A program made the position numbers and the translations under genes. A stretch of DNA of 24,582 nt. Source: JAJPXC01 sp964520525. GTDB lineage: Bacteria > Bacteroidota > Bacteroidia > Bacteroidales > Muribaculaceae. The stretch lies in contig CAZFNR010000024.1 of NCBI GenBank assembly GCA_964520525.1, positions 1 to 24,582 of the forward strand, in the 5' to 3' direction. Positions 8,236-17,400 of this stretch are shown here, in pieces. Under the pieces are notes generated by a model that was not told the origin of the DNA, did not search any database, and worked only from the letters and a program-made list of their open reading frames with translations. Numbering within the stretch: position 1 is the stretch's first letter; every line of letters starts with the position of its first letter.

Positions 8236-9597
8236 ATGAGTATAGTCGATTGGATGCTCGGGGCGTTTGGACTTGACGGAAATGATGCCGTGGTGACGCT
8301 CCTCTATGCGGCGGTGGTGCTCGGAGTGGCGGTAGCGGTTGGCCGTGCGGCTCAGTGGGTGATATTGAAACTTGTCAAGGTGCTTACACGCCGCTGGAGC
8401 TCAGGCATCTACCGCGTTTTGATGTCGCAACGCTTTTTTCACAAGATAGGCCGCGTTGTACCGCCATTACTGTTCCTCCTCCTTATCCGGTTCACGCTTT
8501 CCAATCATGACGCGCTGTCGGGGGCTCTGACCGTGTTGACGCTGGTGTATATCGTGATAGTCGTGGCGGTGTCGCTATCGGCGTTGATAATGGCTGTATG
8601 GAAGCGGATTGACGAGCGCGCCAACAAGAAAAAACTGCCGTTGGGCGGCCTCGCCCAGCTCGCCAAGGGTGTGCTGTGGATTGTCGCGGTGATAGTAATC
8701 ATCTCCCTGCTTGTCGACAAATCGCCTGTCAAGCTACTGACCGGGCTTGGCGCGTTCTCGGCGGTCATAATGCTGATATTCAAAAATAATATCCTCAGCG
8801 TGGTGGCAGGGGTGCAGCTTTCGGAAAATGACAGCTTGCACGTCGGCGACTGGATAAAGGTTGACGGTACCGATGCCAACGGCATCGTGCAAGAGGTGTC
8901 GCTCGTCTCGGTCAAGGTGCTCAACTGGGACAAAACCACAACGATGCTCCCCCCTTACAGCCTGATTAGCTCAGGGTTCACAAATTACCGCACAATGCAG
9001 CGGAGCGACACGCGCCGCATATGCCGCAGTTACATGATTGATGCCGACAGCGTTTTGCCCGCGACGCCTGAAATGCTTGAGCAAATCAGGGCTGAAGTGC
9101 CCGCCGTTGACGAGTTTATCGCCACCAAACTTGAGCAGCGGGCAGCGGGTAGGGTGTCTGATGCCGATAATCCTGCCGGCCTGGTCGACGGGACTATCGA
9201 TACCAACCTCGGACTGTTCAGGGCTTACATGAAGATGTGGCTCAACGACAATCCCGATATTTCGCATGACGACGATTGCTTTGTGTCGACATTGCCGCAG
9301 ACTCCTACCGGGATTCCGTTCCGCGTCTATTGTTTCACCGCAACCTCGGCATGGTTGTCCTATGAAGCTATCCAAGATGCTGTTTTCGAACATCTTGCCT
9401 CTATGTTGCGCTTTTTCCAACTATATACGTTTGAGTATCCGTCGGGTCGCGACACGGTGATTGACGGCTATCTAAGCCACGGTGGGAAAATCAACGATGT
9501 CTACGGTATCCCTTATCCGTTTTTCCGGTCGCAAACCGCTCCCGCCTCGACAAGAAAAGGAAACTGCAACTGCCGGGCGGAGCTTTCGCGGAAGTAG
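8236..9597 (+). CDS. MscS-family mechanosensitive channel, YbdG-like
   Basis: A membrane channel expected to open under hypo-osmotic stress. With the ATG at 8236 the product is 453 residues, close to E. coli YbdG (415 aa), and the N-terminus aligns with YbdG: about 18 residues, then the first membrane helix (VVTLLYAAVVLGVAVAVG). Further helices follow near residues 80-150. The pore helix region GLGAFSAVIMLIFKNN starts near 170, followed by the MscS beta-domain (LHVGDWIKVDG, VKVLNWDKTTTMLPPYSLI). The cytoplasmic part (GTFRAYL-like GLFRAYM; VYCFTATSAWLSYEAIQDAVFEH in outline) matches YbdG more than small MscS. The frame stays open upstream, so ATG 8125 or TTG 8104 are possible starts, adding 37 or 44 residues. 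No promoter box was found just upstream. Confidence 0.88.
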   Translation: MSIVDWMLGAFGLDGNDAVVTLLYAAVVLGVAVAVGRAAQWVILKLVKVLTRRWSSGIYRVLMSQRFFHKIGRVVPPLLFLLLIRFTLSNHDALSGALTVLTLVYIVIVVAVSLSALIMAVWKRIDERANKKKLPLGGLAQLAKGVLWIVAVIVIISLLVDKSPVKLLTGLGAFSAVIMLIFKNNILSVVAGVQLSENDSLHVGDWIKVDGTDANGIVQEVSLVSVKVLNWDKTTTMLPPYSLISSGFTNYRTMQRSDTRRICRSYMIDADSVLPATPEMLEQIRAEVPAVDEFIATKLEQRAAGRVSDADNPAGLVDGTIDTNLGLFRAYMKMWLNDNPDISHDDDCFVSTLPQTPTGIPFRVYCFTATSAWLSYEAIQDAVFEHLASMLRFFQLYTFEYPSGRDTVIDGYLSHGGKINDVYGIPYPFFRSQTAPASTRKGNCNCRAELSRK

Positions 9598-9647
9598 TGT
9601 CAGCCGTCGGCGAGTAGTTGACTTGCCATAAGCCGCCGGCGGACGGA

Positions 9648-9677
9648 TTGCGTATTCTTGACTTATTCGTATCTTCG
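9648..9677 (+). promoter_or_regulatory. Promoter of purN
   Basis: TTG at 9648-9650 and TATCTTCG (one mismatch from TAnnTTTG) at 9670-9677 with a 19-bp spacer. The predicted leader is about 35 nt. Confidence 0.6.
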
Positions 9678-9714
9678 CGGCGGAAAACGATATTAACCGC
9701 TACATCCCACAGCA

Positions 9715-10302
9715 ATGCCATCAGTCAAACGTATAGCCGTTTTTGCATCGGGCAACGGTTCAAACGCCGAGAATCTCATAAAATATTTCAATGACCGTCG
9801 CGAGATAGCCGAGGTGGCTCTCGTGGTGTGCAATCGTCCCGACGCGCTCGCGCTTCGTCGCGCGGAGGCTCTCGGCGTGGCCTCGGTGGTGATGTCGCGT
9901 GACCGGCTTAACGACCCCGAGAGCATTATCGGTGTCCTCGCCGCTTATGAAATCGATTTCATCGTGTTGGCTGGCTTCCTTTTGAAGGTGCCCGAGTTCT
10001 TGTTAGACCGATACCGCGGACGCATTGTCAACATACACCCCGCGCTGCTGCCTAAATTTGGGGGCAAAGGGATGTATGGCCGTCATGTGCATGAGGCGGT
10101 GGTCGCGGCCGGTGAGCGCGAGACAGGCATCACGATTCATCATGTCAGTGAACGGTATGACGAGGGCCAAGTGATTTTTCAGGCCGCGGTAGGGGTCTCG
10201 GCGGACGACACTCCGGCCGACGTGGAGCGTAAAGTGAGGGATTTGGAAATGCGCCATCTGCCGGAGGTAATCGGCCATGTCATAGCAAACGAATTTTTAT
10301 AA
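9715..10302 (+). CDS. purN: Phosphoribosylglycinamide formyltransferase 1
   Basis: A 195-residue enzyme of purine synthesis that transfers the formyl group of 10-formyl-tetrahydrofolate to GAR. RIAVFASGNGSNAENL near the N-terminus is the GAR-binding loop. Catalytic N106 and H108 lie in IVNIHPALLPKFGGKGMYG, and the catalytic Asp (D149) in SERYDEGQVIFQ. Length is close to E. coli PurN (212 aa). It has its own promoter box, and the next gene also has its own, so it is probably transcribed alone. Confidence 0.96.
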   Translation: MPSVKRIAVFASGNGSNAENLIKYFNDRREIAEVALVVCNRPDALALRRAEALGVASVVMSRDRLNDPESIIGVLAAYEIDFIVLAGFLLKVPEFLLDRYRGRIVNIHPALLPKFGGKGMYGRHVHEAVVAAGERETGITIHHVSERYDEGQVIFQAAVGVSADDTPADVERKVRDLEMRHLPEVIGHVIANEFL

Positions 10303-10362
10303 GCTCAGCGGTGACGTTTGATAGACGGTAGAAAAAAATTGTGGCTATTATTGCGGCGTGGT

Positions 10363-10397
10363 TTTGGCGATTATTTCGGTTTTATGATGTATCTTTG
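10363..10397 (+). promoter_or_regulatory. Promoter of the aminotransferase gene
   Basis: TTTG at 10363-10366 and a perfect TATCTTTG box at 10390-10397, with a 23-bp spacer. The predicted leader to the ATG at 10443 is about 42 nt. The box lies inside a longer open frame from 10341, which argues for the downstream start. Confidence 0.7.
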
Positions 10398-10442
10398 CGA
10401 AATAATTGTACTTTTGACGATTTCGATAAAAGATTGTTATCA

Positions 10443-11636
10443 ATGACACAGATTTCAGAACGCGTCCAATCGCTATCGCCGTCGGCCACATTGGCGATGT
10501 CGCAGAAGAGCAACGAACTAAAGGCACAAGGTGTCGATGTGATAAACCTTTCGGTGGGTGAACCGGATTTCAACACCCCCGACCATATCAAGCAGGCTGC
10601 CAAGCGGGCGATTGACGAGAATTATTCGTTTTATACCCCGGTGGCAGGCTATATGTCGCTCCGCAAGGCCATCGCGTCAAAACTCCGCAATGAAAACGGG
10701 CTTGATTACGCCCCCGAGCAGATAGTGGTTTCGGGTGGCGCGAAACAGTCGCTCTGTAACGTGGTGCTGTCGACTGTAAACCCCGGCGACGAGGTGGTGA
10801 TACCCACCCCGGCGTGGGTGAGCTATGTCGAGATGGTCAAACTCGCAGGCGGCCACAATGTGCTCGTGCCGGCATCGATAGAACAGGACTTCAAGGTAAC
10901 CCCGGCGCAGCTCGAAGCCGCTATCACCGACCGCACGCGTCTGATAATCATCTGCTCGCCGTCGAATCCCACCGGCAGTGTCTACACCCGCGATGAGCTT
11001 CAGGCTTTAGTGGATGTGCTTGCACGCCATCCGCAGGTGCTCATCCTTTCCGATGAGATTTACGAACATATCAACTTCACCGGCTCGTTCACTTCGTTGG
11101 CTTCGTTCCCCGAAATCGCCGACCGCGTGGTGGTTGTCAACGGTGTGTCAAAGGCGTATGCCATGACAGGCTGGCGCATAGGATTCATCGCCGCCCCGGT
11201 AGCTATCGCCAAGGCTTGCAACAAGCTGCAGAGCCAATATACGTCAAATCCGTCGTCGATTGCCCAAAAAGCGGCCGAGGCGGCTTACGACGGCCCGCAA
11301 GAGTGTGTCGAGGAGATGCGTGTGGCGTTTGAACGCCGCCGCGACCTCGTGGTCAAGCTCGCCCGGGAAATCCCCGGACTGAAAGTGAATAAACCGCAAG
11401 GCGCGTTCTATCTGTTCCCCGAGGTATCGGCCTATATCGGGAAACGTCATGGCGACACCGTCATCGGCTCGGCCGGCGACCTTGCGCTTTACCTGCTCGA
11501 CGAGGCCCATGTCGCTACTGTAGACGGCGCGGCATTCTGCGCCCCGGGATACATAAGGCTCTCTTACGCCACAAGCGACGACAATATCCGCGAGGCCATG
11601 CGACGCATCAAGGACGCTTTGGCTAAACTGGCGTGA
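10443..11636 (+). CDS. Class I/II pyridoxal-phosphate aminotransferase (aspartate aminotransferase-like)
   Basis: A 397-residue fold-type I aminotransferase. The start region MTQISERVQSLSPSATLAMS is typical of the AspB/AspC subgroup Ib. Other marks are VINLSVGEPDF, FYTPVAGYMSLRKAI, the SPSNPTGSVY motif, SDEIYEHI, and the PLP lysine K237 in VNGVSKAYAMTGWRIGF. The substrate-carboxylate Arg lies in YIRLSYATS near the C-terminus. Aspartate plus 2-oxoglutarate is the likely reaction, though relatives use aromatic or prephenate substrates, so no symbol is given. ATG 10443 is preferred over 10341 because a promoter box lies between them. tyrS begins 59 bp downstream without a visible promoter, so the two may be cotranscribed. 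Confidence 0.92.
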   Translation: MTQISERVQSLSPSATLAMSQKSNELKAQGVDVINLSVGEPDFNTPDHIKQAAKRAIDENYSFYTPVAGYMSLRKAIASKLRNENGLDYAPEQIVVSGGAKQSLCNVVLSTVNPGDEVVIPTPAWVSYVEMVKLAGGHNVLVPASIEQDFKVTPAQLEAAITDRTRLIIICSPSNPTGSVYTRDELQALVDVLARHPQVLILSDEIYEHINFTGSFTSLASFPEIADRVVVVNGVSKAYAMTGWRIGFIAAPVAIAKACNKLQSQYTSNPSSIAQKAAEAAYDGPQECVEEMRVAFERRRDLVVKLAREIPGLKVNKPQGAFYLFPEVSAYIGKRHGDTVIGSAGDLALYLLDEAHVATVDGAAFCAPGYIRLSYATSDDNIREAMRRIKDALAKLA

Positions 11637-11695
11637 CCGCGTGAATGATTCCTGAACGTTAACCCTACAAAAGAAACAACATCGAAACTCAAAAT

Positions 11696-12988
11696 ATGGA
11701 CTTTATAGAAGAACTGACGTGGCGCGGCATGATTCACTCAGTGATGCCCGGCACCGACGAACAACTGAAAAAAGAGATGACTACCGCTTACCTCGGGATT
11801 GACCCGACAGCCGATAGTCTGCACATAGGTCACCTCGTTGGGGTGATGATACTGAAACATTTCCAGCGTTCCGGCCACAAACCTATCGCGCTTGTAGGCG
11901 GCGCGACGGGCATGATTGGTGACCCGTCGATGAAGAGCCAGGAGCGCAAACTGCTTGATGAAGAAACCTTGCGCCACAACCAGGAGGCCATCAAAAAGCA
12001 ACTCGCAAAGTTCCTGGACTTTGACAGCGACGCGCCCAACGCTGCCGAGATGGTAAATAACTATGACTGGATGAAAGACTTTTCATTCCTCGGGTTTATC
12101 CGTGATGTCGGCAAACTCATAACCGTCAACTACATGATGGCCAAAGACTCGGTGAAAAAGCGTCTTGCCGGCGAGTCGCAGCAGGGGATGTCGTTCACAG
12201 AGTTCTCTTACCAGCTCGTCCAGGGCTATGATTTCCTCCATCTCTATGAGACCAAAAACTGCAAGTTGCAGCTTGGCGGCTCTGACCAATGGGGAAATAT
12301 CACAACCGGTACCGAACTGATACGCCGCACCCTCGGCGGCGAGGCCTACGCCCTGACCTGCCCGCTGATAACCAAGGCCGACGGCGGCAAATTCGGTAAG
12401 ACCGAAAGCGGCAATGTGTGGCTCGACCCGCGTTACACATCGCCCTATAAGTTCTATCAGTTCTGGCTTAACGTCAGTGACGCCGATGCCGAAAAGTATA
12501 TCAAGATTTTCACTGAGCTGTCGCGCGAGGAGATAGAACAACTCGTGGCTGAGCAAGCCGCCGACCCCGGTCAGCGCCCTCTGCAGAAACGTCTTGCCAA
12601 GGAGATTACCACAATGGTCCACTCGGCAGCCGACTATGAGGCCGCCGTCGAGGCATCGCAGATATTGTTCAGCAACCACGCTTCAGAGACCTTGAAGAAA
12701 ATCGATGAAGCGACGCTGCTCGATATCTTCGCCGGAGTGCCTCAATATGAGGTGTCGCGCCAAGAAATATCCGAAGGCATCAAACTCGCTGACCTGTTGA
12801 CCGACCGCGCCGCCGTGTTCCCCTCGAAAGGTGAGGCGCGCAAGATGGCCCAGCAGGGCGGTTTGTCAATCAACAAGGAGAAAGTCAACGATATTTACAC
12901 CGCCGCATCGTTGGATATGTTGCTCAATGACAAATATATCCTTGTCCAGCGCGGCAAAAAGAACTACTTTTTGCTGATTGTAAAATAA
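11696..12988 (+). CDS. tyrS: Tyrosyl-tRNA synthetase
   Basis: A 430-residue class I synthetase that charges tRNA-Tyr. The HIGH motif is intact (H43-H46 in DSLHIGHLVG). The KMSKS loop appears as KFGKT at 232-236, the usual bacterial TyrRS form. GSDQWGNITTG (tyrosine/tRNA site) and QGYDFLHLYE are characteristic. The C-terminal S4-like RNA-binding domain (QQGGLSINKEKV to the end) is complete. Length matches bacterial TyrRS. No TAnnTTTG box was seen in the 59 bp after the aminotransferase gene. Confidence 0.97.
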   Translation: MDFIEELTWRGMIHSVMPGTDEQLKKEMTTAYLGIDPTADSLHIGHLVGVMILKHFQRSGHKPIALVGGATGMIGDPSMKSQERKLLDEETLRHNQEAIKKQLAKFLDFDSDAPNAAEMVNNYDWMKDFSFLGFIRDVGKLITVNYMMAKDSVKKRLAGESQQGMSFTEFSYQLVQGYDFLHLYETKNCKLQLGGSDQWGNITTGTELIRRTLGGEAYALTCPLITKADGGKFGKTESGNVWLDPRYTSPYKFYQFWLNVSDADAEKYIKIFTELSREEIEQLVAEQAADPGQRPLQKRLAKEITTMVHSAADYEAAVEASQILFSNHASETLKKIDEATLLDIFAGVPQYEVSRQEISEGIKLADLLTDRAAVFPSKGEARKMAQQGGLSINKEKVNDIYTAASLDMLLNDKYILVQRGKKNYFLLIVK

Positions 12989-13004
12989 AAAACGGCGTTT
13001 AAAA

Positions 13005-13036
13005 TTTGCATACTACGCAAAAATGGCGTAACTTTG
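13005..13036 (+). promoter_or_regulatory. Promoter of tRNA-Gln
   Basis: TTTG at 13005-13008 and a perfect TAACTTTG at 13029-13036 with a 20-bp spacer. Transcription would start near 13040, about 40 nt before the mature tRNA. Confidence 0.8.
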
Positions 13037-13045
13037 CATCGCTTT

Positions 13046-13067
13046 AGGAGATGCGTCGGCATCTCTT
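13046..13067 (+). other. Hairpin in the tRNA-Gln 5' leader
   Basis: A 9-bp stem including one G-U pair (13046-13054 with 13059-13067) closed by a GTCG tetraloop. It lies between the promoter and the mature 5' end, 13 nt before the tRNA, in the part RNase P removes. Confidence 0.6.
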
Positions 13068-13080
13068 GGGCAATAAGGAT

Positions 13081-13151
13081 TGTCTTATGGTGTAATGGTA
13101 GCACTGCAGTTTTTGGTTCTGCCTGTCTTGGTTCGAATCCAGGTAAGACAA
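13081..13151 (+). tRNA. tRNA-Gln (anticodon TTG)
   Basis: A 71-nt cloverleaf. The acceptor TGTCTTA (13081-13087) pairs with TAAGACA (13144-13150), followed by discriminator A. The anticodon TTG is at 13113-13115 in the loop TTTTGGT. The T-arm contains GGTTCGAATCC. CCA is not encoded. Confidence 0.95.
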
Positions 13152-13158
13152 CTCAGAG

Positions 13159-13190
13159 AGAGGGGGTGAGCTTCGAGGCTCACCCCCTCT
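13159..13190. terminator. Bidirectional terminator between tRNA-Gln and apbE
   Basis: A perfect 13-bp stem (13159-13171 with 13178-13190) with six central G-C pairs and a 6-nt loop. It lies between the convergent tRNA-Gln (+) and ApbE gene (-). T-runs are poor on both sides, so termination rests on stem strength. Confidence 0.75.
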
Positions 13191-13220
13191 TGCGTTTAGG
13201 GCGGAACGCTGTTTCTTGCG

Positions 13221-14231
13221 TCAGCGGGAGAGTTCCGGGAACTGTTTCGATCTCCTTATCAGCCACTCCCCGTTATCGTTCATGCTCACGAGCATTATCT
13301 TTGTGCCGGTCAGTCTGTCGGCAATTGCCAGCGCGCTATCGGGGTCCATGGCCATGCAGGCTGTGGCGAGAGCGTCGGCAAGCATGGCCGTCGGTGCCAC
13401 GACTGTCGCGCTTAGTGTCGATGTCGCCACGGGGCGGCCTGTCACGGGGCTGATGGTGTGGCCTATTGTGCCGTTGGCGGTGTGGCGGTAGTTGCGGTAG
13501 TTGCCCGATGTGGCCACGCCGCAGTCGGTTAAGGCAATGACAGCCATGCGCCGGTGGTCGACTGTCGAATCGTTGGCCACGGGGGCATCGACCATGATGC
13601 GCCACGGCTCACCGCGTCGGTTGAGTCCCGAAAGCGCGATTTCTCCTCCGATTTCCACCATATAGTCGTTGCATCCGTTTCGCCTCAGCATTTTCCCCAC
13701 CATGTCGCAGCCAAAACCTTTGGTTATTGCCGAGAAATTGAACCGTGTGGCCGGAGATGGCTTGGCGATTCCCGTGTCGGTCAATCGGCATCGTCCCATC
13801 CCGACCGATTGCAACGCGCTGTCAATCATCGCCGCTGTCGGCTGGGGGGTGTTGTGCCCGGCTTCGCCGAAGCCCCACAGGCTCACAAGCGGGCCTACTG
13901 TCGGGTCAAACATCCCGCCGCTCAATTTGTTGACCATTAACGAAGTGTTGAAAACCTCTATAAGCTGTGAATCGGGCCGCGCTTCCTCATTGCGGTTTAT
14001 GCGAGATATTATCGACATCTTGCAGAATGGGGACAATGACAGCTCTACCGTCCTCATTACCGCTATGATAGAGTCGTCGAGAACCTTATTGCTTCGGTAG
14101 GTCACATGGTAGGTGGTGTTCCATACCGCTCCCTCAGCGTCGCGATATGTGGCGTTGCCGCGGTTTTCGGAACATCCGACTGCCGCCACCGCTGTGATTA
14201 ATAGTATTAAGGCGTGAATCGTCGTTTTCAT
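13221..14231 (-). CDS. apbE: FAD:protein FMN transferase (ApbE family) lipoprotein
   Basis: A 336-residue exported lipoprotein with a signal ending AAVGC (lipobox Cys C20). ApbE enzymes hydrolyse FAD and attach FMN to Thr/Ser of respiratory subunits such as NqrB/C and RnfG/D. Visible family motifs are the N-terminal WNTTYHVTY, the GGMFDPTVGPLVSLWGFG block, FNFSAITKGFGCD, VEIGGEIALSG, the HTISPVTGRPV motif (H258-G265, equivalent of HxIDPxTG) and TVVAPTAMLADALATA, which carries the metal-binding Asp. No Nqr or Rnf gene is nearby. It converges on tRNA-Gln across a shared terminator and diverges from the next large gene. Confidence 0.93.
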   Translation of the reverse strand: MKTTIHALILLITAVAAVGCSENRGNATYRDAEGAVWNTTYHVTYRSNKVLDDSIIAVMRTVELSLSPFCKMSIISRINRNEEARPDSQLIEVFNTSLMVNKLSGGMFDPTVGPLVSLWGFGEAGHNTPQPTAAMIDSALQSVGMGRCRLTDTGIAKPSPATRFNFSAITKGFGCDMVGKMLRRNGCNDYMVEIGGEIALSGLNRRGEPWRIMVDAPVANDSTVDHRRMAVIALTDCGVATSGNYRNYRHTANGTIGHTISPVTGRPVATSTLSATVVAPTAMLADALATACMAMDPDSALAIADRLTGTKIMLVSMNDNGEWLIRRSKQFPELSR

Positions 14232-14250
14232 CAGGTGATTGTTTTGATAG

Positions 14251-14258
14251 CAAAAGTA
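14251..14258 (-). promoter_or_regulatory. -7 promoter element of apbE
   Basis: The minus strand reads TACTTTTG, a perfect TAnnTTTG box, ending 19 bases before the ATG at 14231. No convincing -33 TTTG was found. Confidence 0.55.
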
Positions 14259-14391
14259 ACGAATTTTTGTGTATTGAGACGATGTTTATGAATCGGCTTC
14301 CCGGATTGCTTAAGCACTCCGCTAATGGTGAAAAATAAAAAAATGCAGAAAAAAAACATGACAACTGTCCAAAAAATGTAAGAAAATGCGT

Positions 14392-14399
14392 TACATTTG
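14392..14399 (+). promoter_or_regulatory. -7 promoter element of the four-repeat secreted protein gene
   Basis: TACATTTG matches TAnnTTTG. It overlaps an in-frame upstream ATG at 14386, which favours the start at 14428, with a leader of about 25 nt that is A-rich and has no Shine-Dalgarno. The -33 region is unclear. Confidence 0.6.
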
Positions 14400-14427
14400 T
14401 CGTGATAAACTAAAAAAAACAGTGCAA

Positions 14428-17400
14428 ATGAACAAAAACTTGTTTAATCGCATTTCGGCAGTCGCTTTATCCGCTTTGTTGGCAGTTCCTGCAGTGAACG
14501 CCATTCAGGGTGCGCCACACACTGTCACTTGCGACAACGTATTCTCTACAGTAACTCTCAATTGGAGTGCGCCTGAGTCGGAACGGACTCTTCAATGGCA
14601 TGACGGAGTCTCTTATAACGGCGATTCCGGAGCCCTTGTCGACCCCCAGAAACCGATTACGTTTTATGTCAGCGCTCTTTTTGATGTCGATGACCTCAAA
14701 GCCTCGGTCGGCGAAAAAATCAAGTCAATCACATATTTCCAATATGTCCCGGCCTACAAAGTGACTATCCTTGTCTATAAAGATGACGTGGTAGTTGCCG
14801 AGGTAGATGCCGATCCGTCGAAGTTTGAAAAAAACACACCGTTGGAAGTGGCATTGCCTGAGCCGGTGGTCATCGCCGAGGGGAGCCAATATCGTTTCGC
14901 CCTGAGATTTGTCTGCGGTTCAAATCTTGATTTGACCGCCATTAAAGATAGCAAAACCGACGCTCCCGGCAAGGGCGACCTGTTCTCCTATGACGGAGTG
15001 AACTGGACTGCCACCGGCAACGGCGATTACTATATTACGGCTAATATCGAAAACAATGCCGATGAGGCTCCCGAGGGTTACAACGTATACCGTGGTGAGA
15101 CCAAGCTCAACGACAATTTGCTCGAAACCTCCCGCTTTGTCATAGATGATGAAGTAGAGGGCTTGAACAGCTATTCGATAGCCGCAGTTTATGGCGACAC
15201 GGAAATCAAGTCGGTCCCCGTGACCGCTGAGATTAAAGCTATCGGTTCTTATTTCCCCACAGCCACGCCGATAAGCGCGAAAGTCGAAAATCTCGATGTC
15301 TCTTTGACGTGGGCCGCTCCATTGTTGGGCGGTCAGGAGTTGACATGGTCAAACAAGACTCAGTCACAATCAATCGGCGGAACAGCGTCGTCAAATACCA
15401 AAGTATGGGTCAAGAATGAATTTTCGATTAACGATTTGATTGCTTTTGCCGGCTCGAAGCTGACCGCAATCAACTTTATGTTCGTCGAAGCCACCGTTTC
15501 GGGTGTGACGTTGTTCATTTATGAAGACGGAACGATGATTAAATATGAAACGGTTTCGGATGAAAATGTCAAGGCTATCAAAGCCGGTGAGTGGACAAAG
15601 TTCACGTTGACAGAACCGGTCGACATCAAAGCCGGTCACTCATACGCTTACGGCCTGTATGTCCTGCATACGCCTAAGACCCACCCGATTGGCGTTGGCG
15701 GCGGAACGTCAATCTCTCCGAAGGGCAACAGCTTCTCCACTTCGTCGCCCAGCAGCTCGAACTTCTTGAAATCGAACCCGTCGTGGAAGACCCTTGCATC
15801 GGGTGGTATCGATGGTAATTGGATGATGACGGCCGACCTCCAAAATAGTCCCGCTCCTCTGACCGCCCCGGTCTACGACGTATACCGCGACGGTCAGAAG
15901 ATAAAATCAGACCTTGCTGTTACAGAAGCGGCTGATGTGGTCACCGACCCCGGTGCATACACCTATTCTATCGTGGCCAAATCGGGCGACCGTGTGTCAG
16001 CTCCCGCCGAGGTCAAGGTCAACGTTGCCCTGCCGCCCGCATATTCGGCTCCGCTGATAGAAATGGGTGAAATGGACCCGACGACCAAAGAGGTGTCAAT
16101 CAAGTGGAACATGGACAAGGAATTGCGTCATTGCGGCGACCCCTACGCTTTGGTTGCGTTTGAAGAGGAAATGTCGTTGATGTGGGGCAGTCAGTTCACA
16201 TCCAGCGAACTTGCCGATTATGTCGGCTCGAAAATCACCAAGCTGAAATTTATGATAGGCCAGAGTATCGGCGCTTTCAAACTTGGCGTTTACACAAAGC
16301 AGGGTGTCGCACTGTCGGAAATCGAGATTCCCGACAACGTAATAACCCCTCAGGCTGTCTACACGATAGAGTTGCCTCAGTCTGTTGAGATTACCGGCAC
16401 TCAGGATTTGATTTTGGCTTATTCAGGCACGATTCCCGCAGAAGTGGGGGGTATCATCATCGATAAAGGCCCGCTGGTTGACGGTGGTTCACGCGTCAGC
16501 TTCACAAATGGCGCGACATGGATTAATCTGGGTACTATCAATCCATCCTACAACAATTACAATATATTCATCACAGCGATGGTTTCATCTTCTGACGACG
16601 AATCTTCATCGGCTCCTCTGCTCCGCGCCGGCGGTGACAACCATCTGATGGCAATGCCGGCAGTCAAAGCCGACACCGATTTCGGTATCAAGACCGGTGT
16701 TGTCGCTGAAACCGCTGCTGTTAAGTCGGCTCCCGTTAAAAAAGCTCCAAAAACAACAGGGTTCAACGTATATCGCAATGGCGCGCTGATTACGACAGTA
16801 ACGGCTGAGCGTTTCACCGAAACGCTCAGCGATTATGGAATTTTCACATATTATGTTACCGCCAAATTCGAAAACGGTTGGGAGTCTAAACCGTCGGAGG
16901 AAGTGGTGATAAGCAACCCGATAGCTCAAAAGGCGATAGCTCCGTTCGCTCTCACCGGAGAGGTGACGGGTGAAGACCTCGCGCTGAGCTGGCAATCGCC
17001 CGAAAAAGCCGATGTGCTTACCTATGCGACAGGTAATGCCGACCTCGGACTTGGCATGACCGGCTCAGGCACACGTTCGTCATATTGCGTTATCAAGTTC
17101 CCCGCAGCGGAACTTAAATCAAACGTCGGTAACAAAATCTCACACATCCGGTTTGGCCTTTGCAGCACTGAACTTAATACGGCCGCTGTGATTGTGATGT
17201 ACGGCGAGAATATCGTATATGAACAGAGTGTCCCCGTCAGCTCGCTCTCTGTCGGCTTGAACGACGTGCGTCTCAACGAGCCTGTTGTGATTCCTGAGGG
17301 AACTGACGTGTGCGTCGGATACTTCGTCACCTATGTCTCAGGCCTCAAACCCCTCGGCATGGACGAAAGCCCCGCAACCGAAGGATATGGCGACCTCATA

